64,000 nucleotides of DNA from assembly GCF_964340395.1 (NCBI RefSeq), contig NC_135567.1, positions 971,383 through 1,035,382 on the forward strand, given 5' to 3'. The notes under the pieces were generated by a model that saw nothing but the letters and a program-made list of their open reading frames with translations, did no database searches and was not told where the DNA came from. The position numbers and the translations under genes were made by a program. This DNA is from Glandiceps talaboti. Lineage: Eukaryota > Hemichordata > Enteropneusta > Spengelidae. Positions within the stretch are counted from its first letter, which is position 1, and each line of letters begins with the position of its first letter. Below, piece by piece: positions 10,702 to 24,604 of this stretch.

Positions 10702-13235
10702 TATTACCTTAACACAGTTACTAAGTATTACCTTAACACAGTTACTAAGTATTACCTTAACACAGTTACTAAGTATTACCTTAACACAGTTACTAAGTAT
10801 TACCTTAACACAGTTACTAAGTATTACCTTAACACAGTTACTAAGTATTACCTTAACACAGTTACTAAGTGTCACCTTAACACAGTTACTAAGTATTACC
10901 TTAACACAGTTACTAAGTATTACCTTAACACAGTTACTAAGTATTACCTTAACACAGTTACTAAGTATTACCTTAACACAGTTACTAAGTATTACCTTAA
11001 CACAGTTACTAAGTATTACCTTAACACAGTTACTAAGTATTACCTTAACACAGTTACTAAGTATTACCTTAACACAGTTACTAAGTATTACCTTAACACA
11101 GTTACTAAGTATTACCTTAACACAGTTACTAAGTATTACCTTAACACAGTTACTAAGTATTACCTTAACACAGTTACTAAGTATTACCTTAACACAGTTA
11201 CTAAGTATTACCTTAACACAGTTACTAAGTATTACCTTAACACAGTTACTAAGTATTACCTTAACACAGTTACTAAGTATTACCTTAACACAGTTACTAA
11301 GTGTCACCTTAACACAGTTACTAAGTATTACCTTAACACAGTTACTAAGTATTACCTTAACACAGTTACTAAGTATTACCTTAACACAGTTACTAAGTAT
11401 TACCTTAACACAGTTACTAAGTATTACCTTAACACAGTTACTAAGTATTACCTTAACACAGTTACTAAGTATTACCTTAACACAGTTACTAAGTATTACC
11501 TTAACACAGTTACTAAGTATTACCTTAACACAGTTACTAAGTATTACCTTAACACAGTTACTAAGTATTACCTTAACACAGTTACTAAGTATTACCTTAA
11601 CACAGTTACTAAGTATTACCTTAACACAGTTACTAAGTATTACCTTAACACAGTTACTAAGTATTACCTTAACACAGTTACTAAGTATTACCTTAACACA
11701 GTTACTAAGTATCACCTTAACACAGTTACTAAGTATTACCTTAACACAGTTACTAAGTATTACCTTAACACAGTTACTAAGTGTCACCTTAACACAGTTA
11801 CTAAGTGTCACCTTAACACAGTTACTAAGTATTACCTTAACACAGTTACTAAGTATTACCTTAACACAGTTACTAAGTATTACCTTAACACAGTTACTAA
11901 GTATTACCTTAACACAGTTACTAAGTATTACCTTAACACAGTTACTAAGTATTACCTTAACACAGTTACTAAGTATTACCTTAACACAGTTACTAAGTAT
12001 TACCTTAACACAGTTACTAAGTATTACCTTAACACAGTTACTAAGTATTACCTTAACACAGTTACTAAGTATTACCTTAACACAGTTACTAAGTATTACC
12101 TTAACACAGTTACTAAGTATTACCTTAACACAGTTACTAAGTATTACCTTAACACAGTTACTAAGTATTACCTTAACACAGTTACTAAGTATTACCTTAA
12201 CACAGTTACTAAGTATTACCTTAACACAGTTACTAAGTATTACCTTAACACAGTTACTAAGTATTACCTTAACACAGTTACTAAGTATTACCTTAACACA
12301 GTTACTAAGTATTACCTTAACACAGTTACTAAGTATTACCTTAACACAGTTACTAAGTATTACCTTAACACAGTTACTAAGTATTACCTTAACACAGTTA
12401 CTAAGTATTACCTTAACACAGTTACTAAGTATTACCTTAACACAGTTACTAAGTATTACCTTAACACAGTTACTAAGTATTACCTTAACACAGTTACTAA
12501 GTATTACCTTAACACAGTTACTAAGTATTACCTTAACACAGTTACTAAGTATTACCTTAACACAGTTACTAAGTATTACCTTAACACAGTTACTAAGTAT
12601 TACCTTAACACAGTTACTAAGTATTACCTTAACACAGTTACTAAGTATTACCTTAACACAGTTACTAAGTATTACCTTAACACAGTTACTAAGTATTACC
12701 TTAACACAGTTACTAAGTATTACCTTAACACAGTTACTAAGTGTCACCTTAACACAGTTACTAAGTGTCACCTTAACACAGTTACTAAGTATTACCTTAA
12801 CACAGTTACTAAGTATTACCTTAACACAGTTACTAAGTATTACCTTAACACAGTTACTAAGTATTACCTTAACACAGTTACTAAGTATTACCTTAACACA
12901 GTTACTAAGTATTACCTTAACACAGTTACTAAGTATTACCTTAACACAGTTACTAAGTATTACCTTAACACAGTTACTAAGTATTACCTTAACACAGTTA
13001 CTAAGTATTACCTTAACACAGTTACTAAGTATTACCTTAACACAGTTACTAAGTATTACCTTAACACAGTTACTAAGTATTACCTTAACACAGTTACTAA
13101 GTATTACCTTAACACAGTTACTAAGTATTACCTTAACACAGTTACTAAGTATTACCTTAACACAGTTACTAAGTATTACCTTAACACAGTTACTAAGTAT
13201 TACCTTAACACAGTTACTAAGTATTACCTTAACAC
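10702..13235 (-). repeat. 24-bp minisatellite, about 105 copies, carrying the USP8 5' splice site
   Basis: Read on the gene strand each unit is GTGTTAAG|GTAATACTTAG plus TAACT. The first unit is the end of exon l and its donor; 8 bp are exonic and 16 intronic. The array is extremely homogeneous, the main variant being GTGAC for GTAAT, which weakens the donor-like hexamer in a few units. With a 24-bp unit and no stop, open frames of 896 and 913 codons appear on the two strands; they are by-products of the periodicity. Confidence 0.98.
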
Positions 13236-13316
13236 TAGAAGCAGACATTTCATATACTTCAGTATCATCAAATTTATACCACCGCTGGTTTGCAGAGTGT
13301 TGGCAATATGCTGTAT
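13228..13316 (-). CDS. USP8: USP8 exon l: catalytic Asp
   Basis: This 89-bp exon encodes residues 1000-1028: TAYCQHSANQRWYKFDDTEV then YEMSASSVK. Asp 1015 lies 17 residues after His 998, the same spacing as I recall for the catalytic His-Asp pair of USP7. Acceptor is a long T run ending in GACAG above 13316. The donor is GTTAAG|GTAATA with exon end 13228, phase 0. The last 8 bp of the exon and this donor are the beginning of a 24-bp array that repeats about 105 times without a stop codon. Confidence 0.95.
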
Positions 13317-13418
13317 CTGTCAAAAAAAAACAAACAAACAAACAAACACTCAATACAAAGTGACATTATAGTTTCTGCCATCACACTTAAGGCTTTACAG
13401 CAAGGGATGGATACTGGG

Positions 13419-15660
13419 TTGTATGAGGGACTGTAAGCCGTATTACCAAGGTTTGACTTTATGAGGGACTGTAAGCCGTATTACCAAGGTTTTACTTTAT
13501 GAGGGACTGTAAGCCTTATTACCAAGGCTTAATTTTATGAGGGATGGTAATCCGTATTACCAAGGGTTGACATAATGAGGGACTGTAAGCCGTATTACCA
13601 AGGTTTGACTTTATGAGGGACTGTAAGCCGTATTACCAAGGTTTGATTTTATGAGGGACTGTAAGCCTTATTACCAAGGGCTGACATAATGAGGGACTGT
13701 AAGCCGTATTACCAAGGTTTGACACAATGAGGGACTGTAAGCCGTATTACCAAGGTTTGACACAATGAGGGACTGTAAGCCGTATTACCAAGGGTTGATT
13801 TTATGAGGGATGGTAATCCGTATTACCAAGGGTTGACATAATGAGGGACTGTAAGCCGTATTACCAAGGTTTGACTTTATGAGGGACTGTAAGCCGTATT
13901 ACCAAGGTTTGACTTTATGAGGGACTGTAAGCCGTATTACCAAGGTTTGACTTTATGAGGGACTGTAAGCTGTATTACCAAGGGTTGATTTTATGAGGGA
14001 CTGTAAGCCGTATTACTAAGGGTTGACTTTATGAGGGACTGTAAGCTGTATTACCAAGGGTTGATTTTATGAGGGACTGTAAGCCGTATTACCAAGGGTT
14101 GACTTTATGTGGGACTGTAAGCCGTATTACCAAGGTTTGACTTTATGAGGGACTGTAAGCTGTATTACCAAGGTTTGACTTTATGAGGGACTGTAAGCCG
14201 TATTACCAAGGGTTGACTGTATGAGGGACTGTAAGCCTTATTACCAAGGTTTGACTTTATGAGGGACTGTTAGCTGTATTACCAAGGTTTTACTTTATGA
14301 GGGACTGTAAGCCGTATTACCAAGGGTTGACTTTATGAGGGACTGTAAGCTGTATTACCAAGGGTTGACTTTATGAGGGACTGTAAGCCGTGTTACCAAG
14401 GATTGACTTTATGAGGGACTGTAAGCTGTATTACCAAGGGTTGACTTTATGAGGGACTGTAAGCCGTATTACCAAGGGTTGACTTTATGAGGGACTGTAA
14501 GCCGTATTATCAAGGGTTGACTTTATGAGGGACTGTAAGCCGTATTACCAAGGGTTGACTTTATGAGGGACTCTAAGCCGTATTACCAAGGTTTGACTTT
14601 ATGAGGGACTGTAAGCCGTATTACCAAGGGTTGACTTTATGAGGGACTGTAAGCCGTATTACCGAGGTTTGACTTTATGAGGGACTGTAAGCCGTATTAC
14701 CAAGGGTTGACTTTATGAGGGACTGTAAGCCGTATTACCAAGGGTTGACTTTATGAGGGACTGTAAGCAGCATTACCAAGGTTTGACTTTATGAGGGACT
14801 GTAAGCCGTATTACCAAGGGTTGACTTTATGAGGGACTCTAAGCCGTATTACCGAGGTTTGACTTTATGAGGGACGGTAAGCCGTATTGCCAAGGGTTGA
14901 CTTTATGAGGGACTGTAAGCAGTATTACCAAGGTTTGACTTTATGAGGGACTGTAAGCCGTATTACCAAGGTTTGACTTTATGAGGGACTGTAAGCCGTA
15001 TTACCATGGGTTGATTTTGTGAGGGACTGTAAGCCGTATTACCAAGGTTTGACTTTATGAGGGACTGTAAGCCGCATTACCAAGGTTTGACTTTATGAGG
15101 GACTGTAAGCCGTATTACCAAGGTTTGACTTTATGAGGGACTGTAAGCCGTATTACCATGGGTTGATTTTGTGAGGGACTGTAAGCCGTGTTACCAAGGT
15201 TTGACTTTATGAGGGACTGTAAGCCGTATTACCATGGGTTGATTTTGTGAGGGACTGTAAGCCGTGTTACCAAGGTTTGACTTTATGAGGGACTGTAAGC
15301 CGTATTACCATGGGTTGATTTTGTGAGGGACTGTAAGCCGTATTACCAAGGTTTGACTTTATGAGGGACTGTAAGCCGCATTACCAAGGTTTGACTTTAT
15401 GAGGGACTGTAAGCCGTATTACCAAGGTTTGACTTTATGAGGGACTGTAAGCCGTATTACCATGGGTTGATTTTGTGAGGGACTGTAAGCCGTGTTACCA
15501 AGGTTTGACTTTATGAGGGACTGTAAGCCGTATTACCAAGGTTTGACTTTATGAGGGACTGTAAGCCGTATTACCATGGGTTAATTTTGTGAGGGACTGT
15601 AAGCCGTGTTACCAAGGTTTGACTTTATGAGGGACTGTAAGCCGTATTACCAAGGGTTGA
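13419..15660. repeat. 38-bp minisatellite, about 59 copies
   Basis: The unit contains TTTATGAGGGACTGTAAGCC followed by GTATTACCAAGGGTTGAC. Variants such as CATGGGTTGATTTTGTG are clustered around 15000-15600, indicating local block duplication. It fills almost the whole intron between exons k and l and begins about 36 bp after the donor at 15696. Confidence 0.97.
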
Positions 15661-15696
15661 AAAATCACATAACAAACAAACAAGGAATGTACTTAC

Positions 15697-15857
15697 AATG
15701 TCCGCCATCCATTGTACCATAATGGTTAGATACTGCGTACAAATAATATGTTGGTCTTATCTTTGGTCCGATCACATGACCACTCATATCCAATCCAGAC
15801 AAAGGGAAATCGACATATGTCTGTAATTTATGTCTCCACACTCCTTCATAAGAAAAC
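15697..15857 (-). CDS. USP8: USP8 exon k: catalytic His box
   Basis: This 161-bp exon encodes residues 946-998: FSYEGVWRHKLQTYVDFPLS, GLDMSGHVIGPK, then YYLYAVSNHYGTMDGGH. His 998 is the catalytic histidine. The His box is interrupted by an intron right after CAT T; joining T with AT of the next exon restores Tyr and the sequence GGHYTAYC. Acceptor is GTGTTTGTAG above 15857 and donor is CATT|GTAAGT. Confidence 0.97.
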
Positions 15858-15880
15858 CTACAAACACAAATAATGAGTAA

Positions 15881-18800
15881 TTCTGATAACATTATGTTGC
15901 TATACTTGGTAAGGTGTTATGTTCTGATAACATTATGTTGCTATACTTGGTAAGGTGTTATGTTCTGATAACATTATGTTGCTATACTTGGTAAGGTGTT
16001 ATGTTCTGATAACATTATGTTGCTATACTTGGTAAGGTGTTATGTTCTGATAACATTATGTTGCTATACTTGGTAAGGTAAGGTGTTATGTTGTGATAAC
16101 ATTATGTTGCTATACTTGGTAAGGTGTTATGTTGTGATAACATTATGTTGCTATACTTGGTAAGGTGTTATGTTGTGATAACATTATGTTGCTATACTTG
16201 GTAAGGTGTTATGTTCTGATAACATTATGTTGCTATACTTGGTAAGGTAAGGTGTTATGTTCTGATAACATTATGTTGCTATACTTGGTAAGGTGTTATG
16301 TTCTGATAACATTATGTTGCTATACTTGGTAAGGTGTTATGTTCTGATAACATTATGTTGCTATACTTGGTAAGGTGTTATGTTCTGATAACATTATGTT
16401 GCTATACTTGGTAAGGTAAGGTGTTATGTTGTGATAACATTATGTTGTTATACTTGGTAAGGTGTTATGTTCTGATAACATTATGTTGCTATACTTGGTA
16501 AGGTGTTATGTTCTGATAACATTATGTTGCTATACTTGGTAAGGTGTTATGTTGTGATAACATTATGTTGCTATACTTGGTAAGGTGTTATGTTCTGATA
16601 ACATTATGTTGCTATACTTGGTAAGGTAAGGTGTTATGTTCTGATAACATTATGTTGCTATACTTGGTAAGGTGTTATGTTCTGATAACATTATGTTGCT
16701 ATACTTGGTAAGGTAAGGTGTTATGTTCTGATAACATTATGTTGCTATACTTGGTAAGGTAAGGTGTTATGTTCTGATAACATTATGTTGCTATACTTGG
16801 TAAGGTGTTATGTTGTGATAACATTATGTTGCTATACTTGGTAAGGTGTTATGTTGTGATAACATTATGTTGCTATACTTGGTAAGGTGTTATGTTCTGA
16901 TAACATTATGTTGCTATACTTGGTAAGGTGTTATGTTGTGATAACATTATGTTGCTATACTTGGTAAGGTGTTATGTTGTGATAACATTATGTTGCTATA
17001 CTTGGTAAGGTGTTATGTTCTGATAACATTATGTTGCTATACTTGGTAAGGTGTTATGTTCTGATAACATTATGTTGCTATACTTGGTAAGGTGTTATGT
17101 TCTGATAACATTATGTTGCTATACTTGGTAAGGTAAGGTGTTATGTTGTGATAACATTATGTTCCTATACTTGGTAAGGTGTTATGTTCTGATAACATTA
17201 TATTGCTATACTTGGTAAGGTGTTATGTTCTGATAACATTATGTTGCTATACTTGGTAAGGTAAGGTGTTATGTTGTGATAACATTATGTTGCTATACTT
17301 GGTAAGGTGTTATGTTGTGATAACATTATATTGCTATACTTGGTAAGGTGTTATGTTGTGTTAACATTATATTGCTATACTTGGTAAGGTAAGGTGTTAT
17401 GTTCTGATAACATTATGTTGCTATACTTGGTAAGGTGTTATGTTGTGATAACATTATGTTGCTATACTTGGTAAGGTGTTATGTTGTGATAACATTATGT
17501 TGCTATACTTGGTAAGGTGTTATGTTGTGATAACATTATGTTGCTATACTTGGTAAGGTGTTATGTTGTGATAACATTATGTTGCTATACTTGGTAAGGT
17601 GTTATGTTCTGATAACATTATGTTGCTATACTTGGTAAGGTGTTATGTTCTGATAACATTATGTTGATATACTTGGTAAGGTGTTATGTTCTGATAACAT
17701 TATGTTGCTATACTTGGTAAGGTGTTATGTTGTGATAACATTATGTTGCTATACTTGGTAAGGTGTTATGTTGTGATAACATTATGTTGCTATACTTGGT
17801 AAGGTGTTATGTTGTGATAACATTATGTTGCTATACTTGGTAAGGTGTTATGTTGTGATAACATTATGTTGCTATACTTGGTAAGGTGTTATGTTGTGAT
17901 AACATTATATTGCTATACTTGGTAAGGTGTTATGTTGTGATGACATTATGTTGCTATACTTGGTAAGGTGTTATGTTGTGATAACATTATGTTGCTATAC
18001 TTGGTAAGGTGTTATGTTGTGATAACATTATGTTGCTATACTTGGTAAGGTGTTATGTTCTGATAACATTATATTGCTATACTTGGTAAGGTGTTATGTT
18101 GTGATAACATTATATTGCTATACTTGGTAAGGTGTTATGTTCTGATAACATTATGTTGCTATACTTGGTAAGGTGTTATGTTGTGATAACATTATGTTGC
18201 TATACTTGGTAAGGTGTTATGTTCTGATAACATTATGTTGCTATACTTGGTAAGGTGTTATGTTGTGATAACATTATGTTGCTATACTTGGTAAGGTGTT
18301 ATGTTCTGATAACATTATGTTGCTATACTTGGTAAGGTGTTATGTTCTGATAACATTATATTGCTATACTTGGTAAGGTGTTATGTTCTGATAACATTAT
18401 GTTGCTATACTTGGTAAGGTGTTATGTTCTGATAACATTATATTGCTATACTTGGTAAGGTAAGGTGTTATGTTGTGATAACATTATGTTGCTATACTTG
18501 GTAAGGTGTTATGTTGTGATAACATTATATTGCTATACTTGGTAAGGTGTTATGTTCTGATAACATTATGTTGCTATACTTGGTAAGGTGTTATGTTGTG
18601 ATAACATTATGTTGCTATACTTGGTAGGGTGTTATGTTGTGATAACATTATGTTGCTATACTTGGTAAGGTGTTATGTTGTGATAACATTATGTTGCTAT
18701 ACTTGGTAAGGTGTTATGTTGTGATAACATTATGTTGCTATACTTGGTAAGGTGTTATGTTGTGATAACATTATGTTGCTATACTTGGTAAGGTGTTATG

Positions 18801-20199
18801 TTGTGATAACATTATGTTGCTATACTTGGTAAGGTGTTATGTTGTGATAACATTATGTTGCTATACTTGGTAAGGTGTTATGTTGTGATAACATTATGTT
18901 GCTATACTTGGTAAGGTGTTATGTTGTGATAACATTATGTTGCTATACTTGGTAAGGTGTTATGGTGTGATGACATTATTTTGCTATACTTGGTAAGGTG
19001 TTATGTTGTGATAACATTATGTTGCTATACTTGGTAAGGTAAGGTGTTATGTTGTGATAACATTATGTTGCTATACTTGGTAAGGTGTTATGTTGTGATA
19101 ACATTATGTTGCTATACTTGGTAAGGTGTTATGTTGTGATAACATTATGTTGCTATACTTGGTAAGGTGTTATGTTGTGATAACATTATGTTGCTATACT
19201 TGGTAAGGTGTTATGTTGTGATAATATTATTTTGCTATACTTGGTAAGGTGTTATGTTGTGATAACATTATGTTGCTATACTTGGTAAGGTAAGGTGTTA
19301 TGTTGTGATAACATTATGTTGCTATACTTGGTAAGGTGTTATGTTGTGATAACATTATGTTGCTATACTTGGTAAGGTGTTATGTTGTGATAACATTATG
19401 TTGCTATACTTGGTAAGGTGTTATCTTGTGATAACATTATATTGCTATACTTGGTAAGGTGTTATGTTGTGATAACATTATATTGCTATACTTGGTAAGG
19501 TAAGGTGTTATGTTGTGATAACATTATGTTGCTATACTTGGTAAGGTGTTATGTTGTGATGACATTATGTTGCTATACTTGGTAAGGTGTTATGTTGTGA
19601 TAACATTATGTTGCTATACTTGGTAAGGTAAGGTGTTATGTGTGATAATATTATGTTGCTATACTTGGTAAGGTGTTATGTTGTGATAATATTATTTTGC
19701 TATACTTGGTAAGGTGTTATGTTGTGATAACATTATGTTGCTATACTTGGTAAGGTGTTATGTTGTGATAACATTATGTTGCTATACTTGATAAGGTGTT
19801 ATGTTGTGATAATATTATGTTGCTATACTTGGTAAGGTGTTATGTTGTGATAACATTATGTTGCTATACTTGGTAAGGTGTTATGTTGTGATAACATTAT
19901 ATTGCTATACTTGGTAAGGTAAGGTGTTATGTTGTGATAACATTATATTGCTATACTTGGTAAGGTAAGGTGTTATGTTGTGATAACATTATGTTGCTAT
20001 ACTTGGTAAGGTGTTATGTTGTGATAACATTATATTGTTATACTTGGTACGGTAAGGTGTTATGTTGTGATAACATTATGTTGCTATACTTGGTAAGGTG
20101 TTATGTTGTGATAACATTATGTTGCTATACTTGGTAGGGTGTTATGTTGTGTTAACATTATATTGCTATACTTGGTAAGGTAAGGTGTTATGTTGTGAT
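15881..20199. repeat. 41/46-bp minisatellite, about 104 copies
   Basis: The unit contains TGATAACATTATGTTGCTAT then ACTTGGTAAGGTGTTATGTT. Some units are 46 bp because a 5-bp step is doubled (GGTAAGGTAAGG). CTGAT/GTGAT and ATGTTG/ATATTG variants are interspersed. It lies next to the 3' splice site of exon k (its edge is about 24 bp from the exon). Confidence 0.97.
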
Positions 20200-20382
20200 G
20201 TTTTGTGTTGTGTTATATATGTTTTATAATGTGATATTGTATTGTATTATGTTGTTTTGTTTTGTATTGTATTGTATGGTTATGTTGTATAATGTTGCAT
20301 TATGTGATGTTGAAATGTGTTATATTGTGTTGTATTATGACGCAGTATTCCACATCCATGTAACAAGCATATTTTGAATAAA
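20200..20382. other. Low-complexity T/G/A-rich spacer between two arrays
   Basis: Repeated TTGTATTGTAT-like and TTATGTTGTATAATG-like words, a degenerate continuation of the flanking array. No gene. Confidence 0.6.
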
Positions 20383-23300
20383 CATGTACCAGGGCAGTGG
20401 GAAAATATACCATGTACCAGGGCAGTGGGAAAATATACCATGTACCAGGGCAATGGGAAAATATACCATGTACCAGGGCAATGGGAAAATATACTATGTA
20501 ACAGGGCAGTGGGAAAATATACCATGTAACAGGGCAGTGGGAAAATGTACCATGTAACAGGGCAGTGGGAAAATATACCATGTAACAGCCTGAGGGCAGT
20601 GGGAAAATATACCATGTACCAGGGCAGTGGGAAAATATACTATGTAACAGGGCAGTGGGAAAATATACCATGTACCAGGGCAATGGGAAAATATACCATG
20701 TACCAGGGCAGTGGGATAATATACCATGTAACAGGGCAGTGGGAAAATATACTATGTAACAGGGCAGTGGGAAAATATACTATGTAACAGGGCAATGGGA
20801 AAATATACCATGTAACAGGGCAGTGGGAAAATATACCATGTAACAGGGCAGTGGGAAAATATACTATGTAACAGGGCAGTGGGAAAATATACCATGTACC
20901 AGGGCAGTGGGAAAATATACCATGTAACAGGGCAGTGGGAAAGTATACCATGTACCAGGGCTGTGGGAAAATATACCATGTAACAGGGCAGTGGGAAAAT
21001 ATACCATGTAACAGGGCAGTGGGAAAATATACTATGTAACAGGGCAGTGGGAAAATATACCATGTAACAGGGCAGTGGGAAAATATACTATGTAACAGGG
21101 CAGTGGGAAAATATACTATGTAACAGGGCAATGGGAAAATATACCATGTACCAGGGCAGTGGGAAAATATACCATGTAACAGGGCTGTGGGAAAATATAC
21201 CATGTAACAGGGCAGTGGGAAAATATACCATGTAACAGGGCTGTGGGAAAATATACCATGTAACAGGGCAGTGGGAAAATATACCATGTAACAGGGCAAT
21301 GGGAAAATATACCATGTAACAGGGCAGTGGGAAAATATACCATGTAACAGGGCAGTGGGAAAATATACTATGTAACAGGGCAGTGGGAAAATATACCATG
21401 TAACAGGGCTGTGGGAAAATATACTATGTAACAGGGCAGTGGGAAAATATACTATGTAACAGGGCAGTGGGAAAATATACCATGTAACAGGGCAGTGGGA
21501 AAATATACCATGTAACAGGGCTGTGGGAAAATATACTATGTAACAGGGCTGTGGGAAAATATACTATGTAACAGGGCAGTGGGAAAATATACCATGTAAC
21601 AGGGCTGTGGGAAAATATACTATGTAACAGGGCAGTGGGAAAATATACTATGTAACAGGGCAGTGGGAAAATATACCATGTAACAGGGCAGTGGGAAAAT
21701 ATACTATGTAACAGGGCAGTGGGAAAATATACCATGTAACAGGGCAGTGGGAAAATATACAATGTACCAGGGCAGTGGGAAAATATACCATGTAACAGGG
21801 CTGTGGGAAAATATACTATGTAACAGGGCAGTGGGAAAATATACCATGTAACAGGGCTGTGGGAAAATATACTATGTAACAGGGCAGTGGGAAAATATAC
21901 CATGTAACAGGGCAGTGGGAAAATATACCATGTAACAGGGCAGTGGGAAAATATACCATGTAACAGGGCTGTGGGAAAATATACTATGTACCAGGGCAGT
22001 GGGAAAATATACCATGTAACAGGGCAGTGGGAAAATATACCATGTAACAGGGCAGTGGGAAAATATACCATGTAACAGGGCTGTGGGAAAATATACCATG
22101 TAACAGGGCTGTGGGAAAATATACTATGTACCAGGGCAGTGGGAAAATATACTATGTACCAGGGCTGTGGGAAAATATACCATGTAACAGGGCAGTGGGA
22201 AAATATACCATGTAACAGGGCAGTGGGAAAATATACTATGTAACAGGGCAGTGGGAAAATATACCATGTAACAGGGCAGTGGGAAAATATACCATGTAAC
22301 AGGGCAGTGGGAAAATATACCATGTAACAGGGCAGTGGGAAAATATACCATGTAACAGGGCTGTGGGAAAATATACTATGTACCAGGGAAGTGGGAAAAT
22401 ATACTATGTAACAGGGCAGTGGGAAAATATACCATGTAACAGGGCTGTGGGAAAATATACCATGTAACAGGGCTGTGGGAAAATATACCATGTAACAGGG
22501 CAGTGGGAAAATATACTATGTACCAGGGCAGTGGGAAAACATACCATGTAACAGGGCTGTGGGAAAATATACCATGTACCAGGGCAGTGGGAAAATATAC
22601 CATGTAACAGGGCAGTGGGAAATTATACCATGTACCAGGGCTGTGGGAAAATATACCATGTAACAGGGCTGTGGGAAAATATACTATGTAACAGGGCAGT
22701 GGGAAAATATACTATGTACCAGGGCAATGGGAAAATATACCATGTACCAGGGCAATGGGAAAATATACTATGTAACAGGGCAGTGGGAAAATATACCATG
22801 TAACAGGGCAGTGGGAAAATGTACCATGTAACAGGGCAGTGGGAAAATATACCATGTAACAGGGCAGTGGGAAAATATACTATGTAACAGGGCAGTGGGA
22901 AAATACACCATGTAACAGGGCTGTGGGAAAATATAATATGTAACAGGGCAGTGGGAAAATATAACATGTAACAGGGCTGTGGGAAAATATACTATGTAAC
23001 AGGGCAGTGGGAAAATATACTATGTAACAGGGCAGTGGGAAAATATACTATGTAACAGGGCAGTGGGAAAATATAACATGTAACAGGGCTGTGGGAAAAT
23101 ATACTATGTAACAGGGCAGTGGGAAAATATAACATGTAACAGGGCTGTGGGAAAATATACTATGTAACAGGGCATTGGGAAAATATACTATGTAACAGGG
23201 CAGTGGGAAAATACACCATGTAACAGGGCTGTGGGAAAATATACTATGTAACAGGGCAGTGGGAAAATACACCATGTAACAGGGCTGTGGGAAAATATAC

Positions 23301-24261
23301 TATGTAACAGGGCAGTGGGAAAATATACTATGTAACAGGGCAATGGGAAAATATACCATGTACCAGGGCAGTGGGAAAATATACCATGTAACAGGGCAGT
23401 GGGAAAATATACCATGTAACAGGGCAGTGGGAAAATATACCATGTAACAGGGCAATGGGAAAATATACCATGTAACAGGGCAGTGGGAAAATATACCATG
23501 TAACAGGGCAATGGGAAAATATACCATGTACCAGGGCAATGGGAAAATATACCATGTAACAGGGCAGTGGGAAAATATACCATGTAACAGGGCAATGGGA
23601 AAATATACCATGTACCAGGGCTGTGGGAAAATAGACCATGTACCTGGGCAGTGGGAAAATATAACATGTACCAGGGCAGTGGGAAAATATACTATGTAAC
23701 AGGGCAGTGGGAAAATATAACATGTAACAGGGCAGTGGGAAAATATACTATGTAACAGGGCAGTGGGAAAATATACCATGTAACAGGGCAGTGGGAAAAT
23801 ATACTATGTAACAGGGCAGTGGGAAAATATACCATGTACCAGGGCAGTGGGAAAATATACCATGTACCAGGGCAGTGGGAAAATATACCATGTAACAGGG
23901 CAGTGGGAAAATATAACATGTACCAGGGCAGTGGGAAAATATACCATGTACCAGGGCAGTGGGAAAATATACCATGTATCAGGGCAGTGGGAAAATATAC
24001 CATGTACCAGGGCAGTGGGAAAATATACCATGTAACAGGGCAGTGGGAAAATATACTATGTAACAGGGCAGTGGGAAAATATACCATGTACCAGGGCAGT
24101 GGGAAAATATACCATGTACCAGGGCAGTGGGAAAATATAACATGTACCAGGGCAGTGGGAAAATATACCATGTACCAGGGCAGTGGGAAAATATAACATG
24201 TACCAGGGCAGTGGGAAAATATACCATGTATCAGGGCAGTGGGAAAATATACCATGTAACA
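20383..24261. repeat. 28-bp minisatellite, about 138 copies
   Basis: The unit contains AGGGCAGTGGGAAAATATAC and CATGTAAC. Variable positions are CAGTGG/CAATGG/CTGTGG, TACCATG/TACTATG/TAACATG and AACAGGG/ACCAGGG. The period is not a multiple of three but all registers have few stops, which produces many medium-length overlapping open frames. It is the second array in the intron between exons j and k and begins about 140 bp after the donor. Confidence 0.98.
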
Positions 24262-24402
24262 AAATGATAAAAAGTGGCATTTCTTGTGAGTCACCACATA
24301 GTAAGAGATAGGAAACACCAAATTTTAGTACATCACTAGAAATTGTGTGTCAGTGGCACATCAAATTGGCTTAGATGGCAGACTGATTGTCAGTGAACTT
24401 AC

Positions 24403-24545
24403 CTCTTGAGATGTATTAGAAGTATATGTGGTAGTTTCCATATCTCTATCCGTTTGTTGGCTTCTCTGTGAACTTTACATCGTGGGCAGTACCATTTATC
24501 ACTACCAGTTACTTTCTCTTGTTTGGTAAAATTTCTCAAACAGTC
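24403..24545 (-). CDS. USP8: USP8 exon j: catalytic domain, second zinc-ribbon CxxC
   Basis: This 143-bp exon encodes residues 898-944. DCLRNFTKQEKVTGSDKWYC then PRCK carries the second CxxC (Cys 917, Cys 920). RIEIWKLPHILLIHLKR matches the conserved USP strand before the His box. Acceptor is GTATTCTAG above 24545 and donor is AAGAG|GTAAGT. The split codon AG|G gives the Arg of LKRFSYEG. Confidence 0.97.
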
Positions 24546-24604
24546 CTAGAATACATAACATTGTTATCTTATTGTGTTGTAAACATTCTCTACTGTTATC
24601 TAGA

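Noticed and set aside
10630-13371. 913-codon plus-strand and 896-codon minus-strand open frames
   Set aside because: Both are the 24-bp array read in a stop-free register; the minus one starts as real exon l and then reads through the donor into the intron. No domain, no independent start.
20280-24321. Many overlapping 60-355-codon frames on both strands
   Set aside because: All lie in the 28-bp array and translate to the same few repeating peptides in different registers.
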